Shown here piece by piece: positions 26,676-32,321 of a stretch of DNA of 32,321 nucleotides. Positions within the stretch are counted from its first letter, which is position 1, and each line of letters opens with the position of its first letter. The notes beneath the pieces are model-generated. The model saw only the letters and a program-made list of their open reading frames with translations, did not search any database and was not told the DNA's origin. This DNA comes from Lachnospiraceae bacterium (GTDB lineage Bacteria; Bacillota; Clostridia; Lachnospirales; Lachnospiraceae). Where the stretch lies: assembly GCA_021205385.1 (NCBI GenBank), contig JAJPXQ010000046.1, positions 1 through 32,321 on the forward strand, given 5' to 3'. The translations under genes and the position numbers were made by a program.

Positions 26676-28048
26676 AGAAAAATGCCACACTCTTTTTCTG
26701 CCAGAACTGCGGCTATGAGTCGGCAAAATGGATGGGGCAGTGCCCCGGCTGCCGTGAGTGGAATACCTTCGCAGAGGAGCCCAAAGCGTCATCCGTGAAG
26801 GGAAGGTCTGCACGTGCGGCAGAGCTGCGTGAGCCTGTCTCTCTTGGCGAGATTTGTTCGGATGATCAGGAGCGGCTTAAGACCGGCATAGCAGAGCTTG
26901 ATCAGGTGCTGGGCGGCGGTATCGTCCCGGGCTCGCTTGTGCTGGTAGGCGGCGACCCGGGCATCGGGAAATCGACGCTGCTTTTGCAGGTATGCAGGGT
27001 GTTGTCGGAGCGTCTCGACCGGATCCTGTACATCTCTGGTGAAGAGTCTCTGCAGCAGATCCGGCTGCGGGCTGCGCGGATCGGGGAATTTTCGCCTGCT
27101 CTGAAGCTGCTGTGCGAGACGAACCTGGCTGATATTGAGACGATCGTGCTGAAGATGAAACCGCAGATGATCGTCATTGACTCGATTCAGACGATGTATC
27201 AGGAGTCCATCAGCTCCGCACCGGGCAGCGTTTCCCAGATCCGGGAGGCGACAGGCGTTCTGCTGCGCCTGGCCAAACAGCAGAATATCGCCGTTTTTAT
27301 TGTTGGCCATGTGACGAAGGATGGAACGGTGGCCGGTCCGCGTGTGCTGGAGCATATGGTGGATACGGTGCTCTATTTTGAGGGAGACCGACATGCCTCG
27401 TACCGGATTCTGCGCGGCGTTAAGAACCGGTTTGGTTCGACAAATGAGATCGGCGTTTTCGAAATGACGGACAGAGGACTCTGCGAAGTGGCGAATCCCT
27501 CCGAATATATGCTGAGCGGTAAGCCGGAGGGGGCTTCCGGCTCGGTCGTCGTCTGTGTGATGGAAGGAACCAGACCGATGCTGCTGGAGGTGCAGGCGCT
27601 TGTCTGCCGGACGAACTTTGGCCTTCCGCGGCGCACTGCTGCCGGGATGGACTACAATCGTTTGAATCTTCTGATGGCGGTGCTGGAAAAGCGCCTCAGC
27701 CTTCCTCTGTCCGGCTATGACGCCTATGTGAATATTGCGGGTGGAGTACGTATGAGCGAGCCGGCAATGGATCTGGGTCTTGTGCTTGCGATCATTTCGA
27801 GTTACCGGGATATACCGGTTCCGGATCGTACGATTGTTTTCGGGGAAGTGGGCCTGAGCGGGGAAGTCCGTGCGGTCAGCATGGCGCAGCAGCGTGTGCA
27901 GGAGGCCAGGAAGCTGGGCTTCACGCGTGTGATTCTTCCGGAAAGTTGCCTGGGACAGATCAAGGACAGCTCCGGCATTGAACTGGCGGGCGTCGCGACC
28001 GTGAAGGACGCCATGGCAGCGCTACAGCGGACAAAAAATCAAAGTTAA
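26672..28048 (+). CDS. radA: DNA repair protein RadA (Sms)
   Basis: 458 residues, normal length. RadA is a RecA-like helicase that helps process recombination intermediates and branch migration. An N-terminal zinc finger has C10, C13, C24, C27. The RecA-like core has Walker A GGDPGIGKST (93-102), Walker B MIVIDSIQTM, and the RadA-specific KNRFG motif at 251-255. A Lon-protease-like domain forms the C-terminal third (VNIAGGVRMSEPAMDLGL, FGEVGLSGEVR). It is coupled to clpC by ATGA, the same pairing as in Bacillus; disA, which usually follows there, is replaced by a tRNA gene. Confidence 0.95.
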
Positions 28049-28066
28049 AAAAGTGAGATTTAGGGC

Positions 28067-28095
28067 TTGCAATTTAAAATCACTTATGGTATAGT
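28067..28095 (+). promoter_or_regulatory. Promoter of tRNA-Glu
   Basis: TTGCAA (28067-28072), 17-bp spacer, TATAGT (28090-28095), ending 26 bases before the tRNA. I see no terminator between radA and this promoter. Confidence 0.8.
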
Positions 28096-28121
28096 AGTCA
28101 AGTCGGTACGGAAAACGGCGT

Positions 28122-28193
28122 GGTGGATTGGTCAAGGGGCTAAGACGCCGCCCTCTCACGGCGGAAACAGGGGTTCGATTCCCCTATCCACTA
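28122..28193 (+). tRNA. tRNA-Glu (anticodon CTC)
   Basis: 72-base cloverleaf. The acceptor GGTGGAT pairs with ATCCACT (first pair G-T), the anticodon stem CCGCC/GGCGG encloses CTCTCAC, and the T-arm is AGGGG TTCGATT CCCCT. CCA is not encoded. It reads GAG only, so a second tRNA-Glu (TTC) must exist elsewhere. A GAG-specific tRNA fits the heavy use of GAG codons in these genes. Confidence 0.95.
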
Positions 28194-28203
28194 CTTCACA
28201 GAG

Positions 28204-28240
28204 ACACGAAGACCTTTCAGGAAGGTGTTCGTGTTTTTTT
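28204..28240 (+). terminator. Rho-independent terminator after tRNA-Glu
   Basis: ACACGAA-G-ACCTT pairs with AAGGT-G-TTCGTGT (one G/G mismatch) around a short loop, followed by a run of T. Confidence 0.87.
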
Positions 28241-28276
28241 GTTGCATAAAATCCGTCCATTCCGCTTAAGCTGTCC

Positions 28277-28305
28277 TTGTTTTATGCGAAGTGTTTTGCT
28301 ATAAT
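28277..28305 (+). promoter_or_regulatory. Promoter of the zinc ribbon-degV-TPR/AAA unit
   Basis: TTGTTT (28277-28282), 17-bp spacer, perfect TATAAT (28300-28305) with an extended TGC before it. Its leader is about 37 bases to the ATG at 28349. Confidence 0.8.
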
Positions 28306-28348
28306 ACAATAGGGTTAGAAGTGCTTGAAAAGGAGGCTGACAGTTCCC

Positions 28349-28792
28349 ATGATGTCTTTTATTATTTACGTTGTTATCATCGTGCTTATCTTTCGTTACA
28401 CCAGGAAAAAGAGGGCGGGCAGCTCCGGCAGCAAGGCAAGCGCTTCGAATGCGAACAGGCAGAGTCAGCCGTCGGTTTCTCAGACCATGCCGAAGAAGAG
28501 GGCGCCAAAGAGGCAGAAAGCCTCGGCCATGCCGAATCAGCAGCGGAAGACGAAGCAGACCGTGCAGGAGAAGCAGTACAGTGCCAGAACACAGGTTTCG
28601 AGTGATAATTGCAGCTATGAGGCGGCCTATTCGAAGGGACAGCCCGCCAGACTGGGGCTTCGCGGCGACTATGGCGAGGAAGTCCGCCCGGGGCAGATCT
28701 GCGTGCGCTGCGGTTACTGCGGGGCGGAAAATCTGGTTCCTTCGGGGAGCCGGGAGCATTATCACTGTTATTTCTGCTGGGAAAAATTATAA
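28349..28792 (+). CDS. Small membrane-anchored zinc-ribbon protein
   Basis: 147 residues, no named family that I recognise. One N-terminal membrane helix (about 3-16) is followed by a very basic, Ser/Gln/Lys-rich linker (19-85) and a C-terminal zinc ribbon with C118, C121, C124, C140 and C143. The pairs CGYC and CYFC probably bind the metal; the ending HYHCYFCWEKL is striking. Alternative starts are the TTG at 28325, unlikely because AGGAGG (28331-28336) lies inside it, or the second ATG at 28352. It starts a unit with degV 15 bases on. Function unknown. Confidence 0.72.
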   Translation: MMSFIIYVVIIVLIFRYTRKKRAGSSGSKASASNANRQSQPSVSQTMPKKRAPKRQKASAMPNQQRKTKQTVQEKQYSARTQVSSDNCSYEAAYSKGQPARLGLRGDYGEEVRPGQICVRCGYCGAENLVPSGSREHYHCYFCWEKL

Positions 28793-28807
28793 GGGGACAG
28801 CCATCTT

Positions 28808-29668
28808 ATGGGAAATATAGCGATCATAACGGACAGCAACAGCGGCATTTCACAGGAGTGGGCAAAGGAGCTGGGCATTTATGTTCTTCCGATGCCGTTT
28901 ACGATTGACGGGCAGGAGTTCCTCGACGGGGTCACGCTCTTTCCTGAGAATTTTTATGCGTATCTGGAGCAGGATGCGGATGTATGTACCTCCCAGCCGT
29001 CTCCGGAGGCCATTACAAAGCTGTGGGACGAGCTGCTTGAGACACACGACGAGATTGTCCATATTCCCATGTCGAGCGGCCTTTCCGGCAGCTGTCAGAC
29101 TGCGCGGATGCTGGCGGAGGATTATGACGGGAGAGTGCAGGTGGTTGACAACCAGCGCATTTCTGTCACACAGGTCTGCTCGGTTCTGGATGCACTTCAT
29201 CTGGCTGCAGCGGGAAAGAATGCCGCGCAGATCCGGGAGGCCCTGGAGAGAGAAGGGCTTGAGGCGAGCATTTATATTATGGTACCGACCCTGAAGTATC
29301 TCAAGAAGGGCGGCAGAGTCACGCCAGCCGGGGCGGCGCTCGGGACGATGCTGCGCCTGAAGCCGGTGCTGCAGATTCAGGGCGGAAAGCTGGACGCTTT
29401 CGCGAAGGTGCGCACGGTCAATGCGGCAAAGCGCACGATGCTGGATGCGCTGCATAAGGACATGAAAGAACGATTTGCAGGAGCAAAGACGCAGATTGCA
29501 ATCGCGCATACGCGCAACGAGGCGGCTGCACAGGAGTTTAAAAAGGAGATTGAGGCAGAGTTTCCGGAACAGACGAATATTCTGGTGCATGAGCTGTCGC
29601 TGAGTGTTGCCTGCCATATTGGAGCGGGTTCCCTGGCCTGTGGATGCGCCAGGATAATGGAAGTATAG
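28808..29668 (+). CDS. DegV-family fatty-acid-binding protein
   Basis: 286-residue DegV/FakB-type protein, about normal length. Members bind one fatty acid in a deep pocket and, as FakB, present it to the kinase FakA for phosphorylation. Motifs: IAIITDSNSGIS (4-15), IPMSSGLSGSCQTAR (about 91-105) with the Ser residues that hold the carboxylate, KYLKKGGRVTPAGA (about 164-177), and the closing HIGAGSLACGC (271-281). No fakA gene is in the window, so whether it takes part in lipid uptake is open. The genes before and after are 15 and 22 bases away, so one operon is likely. Confidence 0.92.
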   Translation: MGNIAIITDSNSGISQEWAKELGIYVLPMPFTIDGQEFLDGVTLFPENFYAYLEQDADVCTSQPSPEAITKLWDELLETHDEIVHIPMSSGLSGSCQTARMLAEDYDGRVQVVDNQRISVTQVCSVLDALHLAAAGKNAAQIREALEREGLEASIYIMVPTLKYLKKGGRVTPAGAALGTMLRLKPVLQIQGGKLDAFAKVRTVNAAKRTMLDALHKDMKERFAGAKTQIAIAHTRNEAAAQEFKKEIEAEFPEQTNILVHELSLSVACHIGAGSLACGCARIMEV

Positions 29669-29690
29669 ATAGAAAAGAGGGTATGATCCA

Positions 29691-32147
29691 TTGGACAAAT
29701 ATGAGTATCGTCTGAAGGCAGAGCAGATAGAGAAGCTGGCCAAAAAGAAAGATTACAAGACAGCTGCAAAGATCGCGGATTCGATCGACTGGCGGCGTGT
29801 GCGTAATCTGAATATGCTCTACATCGTTGCAGAAGTCTACGAAGCGCAGGAGCGGTATGAGGATTGTATGGAAATCCTGAATATAGCCTATGATCGCGCT
29901 CCGGTAGGGAGGATGCTCCTGTATAAGATGACTGAGGTTGCGACGAAGATGCATCAGTTTAAGGAAGCGATTGCCCTCTATCGCGAATTTGTGAAGGCTG
30001 CTCCTCATGATCAGAGTCGTTATATTCTGAAATATCAGATCTACCGTGAGCGCGGTTCTGCGGTGACGGATCAGATCCAGATCCTGAAAGATTATAAGTC
30101 CTGTGAATATCAGGAGCGTTGGGCTTATGAGCTGGCCAGCCTTTATGCAGAAGCGGGGATGGAAGAGGACTGCGTCCGCGAGTGCGATGAGCTGATTCTG
30201 TGGTTCAGCGAGGGTGAGTATGTCCGCAAGGCGATGGAGCTGAAGCAGAAGTATCAGCCACTGACTGCTGCGCAGCAGGAAAAATATGACAATCCCGGGA
30301 AGGTCGTTATATCGGGTGATGATTTTGAAGAGACGGAGGTTGCGGTTGACGCCGGAAAATTCAGTACGATGAATTTGCAGGCGGAGCTGGCGGCAAATCT
30401 GGACGAGCTGCTGCAGTCCCAGGCGACGATAGACATTCCGGATCTGGGAGAGGAGGAGGCAGAGCCGGAACCGGCAGCTGCTCCGCAGACCACAGAGAAG
30501 GAAGCGGAAGAAGAGATTGATAAAGGGATTGAGATTGAGCTGGAGGAGCTGAGTCTGGAGGAGCCGGAGCCTGTCCCTGAGGAGAGCGCACCGGAGCCGG
30601 AGATCGAAATTGAACCTGTGCCGGAGCCCGAATCGGAACCCGAGCCGGAGCCCGAGCCAGAGTTGCCGCTGGAGTTTGAGATTCTGTGCGATCTGGAGGA
30701 GTTGCAGGACATGACAGAGCCGGAACCCGCAGAGCCGGAACCCGCAGAGCTGGAGCCTGCTGAACCGGAACCCGCAGAGCCGGAGTTCATAGAGCCGGAG
30801 CCTGTGGAGCCAGAGCCAGTCGAATTAGAAGCCGTCGAGTTAGAGCCCATTGAGCTGGAGCCCGACGAGTCAGAACCCGATGAGTCAGAACCCGTGAAAG
30901 TGGACATCCCGGAAGTGCCGGAGGTGGTATCAGAGGAGGAAGTCCCTGCGCCGAAGCCTCAGACCGGTCCGCTCTCTATCCCGGATGTGTTGGCCGAGTG
31001 GGAAGATCAGAAGGCAAAGACTGAGGCGGTGCTGGAGGCGGAGGCTGAGAATGCACAGGCGCGCAGAGAGCGCGTGAAGCAGGAGACCGCTGAACTGATG
31101 AAGATCATATCCGGGGCAACGGCAGAGGTCCCGGAGGACGTGCGTCAGATCCTGAATGAGATCGAGCAGGAGCAGCAGGAGTTGTCGTCTTCTGTCGTGA
31201 CGGAAGATGACCTGCCGCAGGATATAGAGGCGGAGGAGGAGAATGCAGAAGAAGGAGAACTTCTGCAGGATCTGGCCGGTTCTGTGGTCGAGGAGAAAAA
31301 AGAGCCGGTATCATCAGAGACAGCGTCTTTGAATACGATCCAGGAGCTTGAGCGTTCTCTGGCGGCACAGACAGCTGAGAAGGCGGTGAAGGCCGGGCAT
31401 CTGACCCGTGAGCAGGCTCGCCTGTTCACGTATTTCACCTCGGTGAGCGGCATGAGCAAGCAATTGTCCAGACTCCTGAAGGGCGCTGCAGATGAAAATA
31501 AGAGCAGTTCTTCCAATGGGAACCTTGTAATCACAGGTCCGCATGGAAACGGAAAGACGACTCTGGCAATCGACGTGGTGAAGGCGCTCCAGAAGGAAAA
31601 GCGGATTGAGGGAAGGAAGCTCGCAAAAGTCAGCGGGAAGAAGTTAAATTCCAAGGATATTTATGAGGTGTTTTCCAAACTGAAGGGCGGCGCTCTGATC
31701 ATTGAGGGTGCGGGCGGCCTGTCGGAAGAGACCCTGGTAGGCCTGAGCCTCGTGATGGAGGGAGACACCGGTGGTCTTCTGGTGATCCTGGAGGACTCTG
31801 CGGAGGAGATTGACCGCATCTTCCTGAAAAATAAGAATTTTGCTTCGAAATTCGATTACAAGATTGAGATTCCGGTTTTCAGCAATGATGAACTTGTAAA
31901 TTTCGGGAGAGAATATGCACAGGAGGCGGGATACTCCTTTGATGAATTTGGTATTCTGGCATTGTATGATCGGATTGGCAGCCGCCAGACGATAGATCAT
32001 AATGTGACGGTAGCCGAGGTCAAGGATATTATCGATGCGGCGGTCGAACACGCGGAGAGAAGTACGATCGGGCATATGCTCGCCCGGATTACCGGGAAAA
32101 ATACAGATGAGGACGGAAATCTTCTTTTAAGAGAAGATGATTTTTAA
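29691..32147 (+). CDS. TPR / Glu-Pro linker / SpoVK-like AAA protein
   Basis: 818 residues in three parts. Residues 1-200 are paired helices of TPR type (MLYIVAEVYEAQERYEDCME, FKEAIALYREFVKAAP). About 240-560 is an acidic low-complexity linker with a dense EPEPAEP-like section (about 255-406). From about 570 comes a SpoVK/CbbX-like AAA ATPase. Walker A, GPHGNGKTT (616-624), is intact, and the C-terminal lid resembles SpoVK. The Walker B region reads GGALIIEGAGG (E672 where FIDEA is expected), and the arginine-finger region NKNFASKF has K720 where SpoVK/CbbX have SRF with Arg. No membrane helix is seen. The TTG start at 29691 is supported by AAAGAGGG about ten bases upstream; the nearby ATG at 29683 is out of frame. 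Function unknown. Confidence 0.78.
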   Translation: MDKYEYRLKAEQIEKLAKKKDYKTAAKIADSIDWRRVRNLNMLYIVAEVYEAQERYEDCMEILNIAYDRAPVGRMLLYKMTEVATKMHQFKEAIALYREFVKAAPHDQSRYILKYQIYRERGSAVTDQIQILKDYKSCEYQERWAYELASLYAEAGMEEDCVRECDELILWFSEGEYVRKAMELKQKYQPLTAAQQEKYDNPGKVVISGDDFEETEVAVDAGKFSTMNLQAELAANLDELLQSQATIDIPDLGEEEAEPEPAAAPQTTEKEAEEEIDKGIEIELEELSLEEPEPVPEESAPEPEIEIEPVPEPESEPEPEPEPELPLEFEILCDLEELQDMTEPEPAEPEPAELEPAEPEPAEPEFIEPEPVEPEPVELEAVELEPIELEPDESEPDESEPVKVDIPEVPEVVSEEEVPAPKPQTGPLSIPDVLAEWEDQKAKTEAVLEAEAENAQARRERVKQETAELMKIISGATAEVPEDVRQILNEIEQEQQELSSSVVTEDDLPQDIEAEEENAEEGELLQDLAGSVVEEKKEPVSSETASLNTIQELERSLAAQTAEKAVKAGHLTREQARLFTYFTSVSGMSKQLSRLLKGAADENKSSSSNGNLVITGPHGNGKTTLAIDVVKALQKEKRIEGRKLAKVSGKKLNSKDIYEVFSKLKGGALIIEGAGGLSEETLVGLSLVMEGDTGGLLVILEDSAEEIDRIFLKNKNFASKFDYKIEIPVFSNDELVNFGREYAQEAGYSFDEFGILALYDRIGSRQTIDHNVTVAEVKDIIDAAVEHAERSTIGHMLARITGKNTDEDGNLLLREDDF
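30718..30860 (+). repeat. Degenerate 15-bp repeats coding Glu-Pro units
   Basis: Units close to AGAGCCGGAACCCGC recur in frame here (clear copies around 30718, 30733, 30763 and 30778), drifting to GAGTTAGAGCC types further on. They encode EPEPA/ELEPA/EPEPV steps in the linker of the 818-residue protein. Such repeats change length easily by slippage. Confidence 0.75.
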
Positions 32148-32152
32148 AAGGG

Positions 32153-32188
32153 ACATCCGGCGATCCTGATGGTCGCCGGATGTTTTTT
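32153..32188 (+). terminator. Rho-independent terminator of the degV-TPR/AAA unit
   Basis: Perfect 11-bp stem ACATCCGGCGA / TCGCCGGATGT, nine-base loop, then TTTTTT, five bases after the stop codon. Confidence 0.93.
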
Positions 32189-32222
32189 GCTTTATAGGAA
32201 ACTTCGCCTGCGGCGAACTCTT

Positions 32223-32247
32223 GAAAAAAGCCCGCACGGAGGCGGGC
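32223..32247 (-). terminator. Terminator of the convergent - strand gene
   Basis: On the - strand GCCCGC pairs with GCGGGC around CTCCGT and runs into TTTTTTC, about 22 bases after the stop codon at 32269. It faces the + strand terminator at 32153, closing both units. Confidence 0.82.
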
Positions 32248-32268
32248 ATAGAAAAAAGGGCATGACTT

Positions 32269-32321
32269 TTAGAAGATATAAAAGCCATCAGCTCCTGGAA
32301 AATCTTCATCAAAATCATCAT
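32269..32321 (-). CDS. C-terminal end of a - strand gene (partial)
   Basis: Only the last 16 codons are in the window: they read DDFDEDFPGADGFYIF and end in TAA, 22 bases before a - strand terminator. The frame is chosen because it gives an acidic, protein-like tail ending just before the terminator. Another - strand frame stays open through the terminator and is less likely. The gene cannot be named from this. Confidence 0.55.
   Translation of the reverse strand, partial: DDFDEDFPGADGFYIF

Noticed and set aside
30718..30860. Short direct repeats considered as a CRISPR array
   Set aside because: The units are adjacent, have no unique spacers and encode Glu-Pro steps in frame within a gene.
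32127..32321. 64-codon - strand open frame at the right edge
   Set aside because: It runs through both terminator hairpins; the frame ending at 32269 just before the terminator is more believable.

Overview
The window looks like a chromosomal piece of a GC-rich anaerobic Bacillota, most likely a Lachnospiraceae-type clostridium. The reasons are the near-consensus SigA promoters with 17-bp spacers, strong AGGAGG-type ribosome sites, frequent GTG and TTG starts, a 1B-type (pyrK/pyrD) dihydroorotate dehydrogenase, a clpC-radA pair, a cohesin-like surface protein and a DUF6142-like protein. The placement is inferred from protein character only. I see no phage, IS element or CRISPR array; almost every gene is on the + strand.

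Layout. (1) 119-1711 (-): a metallo-beta-lactamase/beta-CASP RNA-processing nuclease, transcribed divergently from (2) 1839-11305 (+): nine tightly packed genes for a multisubunit cation/proton antiporter. Their order is MrpE, MrpF, MrpG, a DUF4040/MbhD protein, an MbhE-MrpB fusion, MrpC, then four different MrpD/MrpA/NuoL-type ion-channel subunits. This is the order of the membrane arm of archaeal Mbh/Mbs/Mbx complexes, but no hydrogenase or ferredoxin module follows; an acyltransferase gene (11312-12289) does. (3) Two tRNA-Gly genes (anticodons TCC and GCC) with their own promoter and terminator. (4) 12624-15942: pyrF-pyrK-pyrD-pyrE. (5) 15978-18838: a VanZ-like protein, a DUF6142-like membrane protein and an M29 aminopeptidase with a long unexplained N-terminal region. 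(6) 18867-22314: purE-purM-purN-purD. I see no terminator between pyrF and purD, so regions 4-6 may be one long transcription unit joining pyrimidine and purine synthesis.

(7) 22390-23733: a membrane-anchored cohesin-like surface protein with its own promoter and terminator. (8) 23874-28048: a small YtrA-type GntR repressor, clpC and radA. A clear inverted repeat lies over the repressor's own promoter, and the ctsR-mcsA-mcsB genes that usually precede clpC are absent. (9) tRNA-Glu (CTC) with promoter and terminator. (10) 28349-32147: a small membrane-anchored zinc-ribbon protein, a DegV protein and an 818-residue protein with N-terminal TPR-like helices, a long Glu/Pro-rich linker and a C-terminal SpoVK/CbbX-like AAA domain whose Walker B and arginine-finger positions look degenerate. 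The unit ends at a strong terminator. The last bases hold the C-terminus of a convergent - strand gene with its own terminator.

The best candidates for something undescribed are the four-channel Mbh-like antiporter without a redox module and the TPR / acidic-linker / degenerate-AAA protein. The GntR control of clpC is a good regulatory hypothesis.
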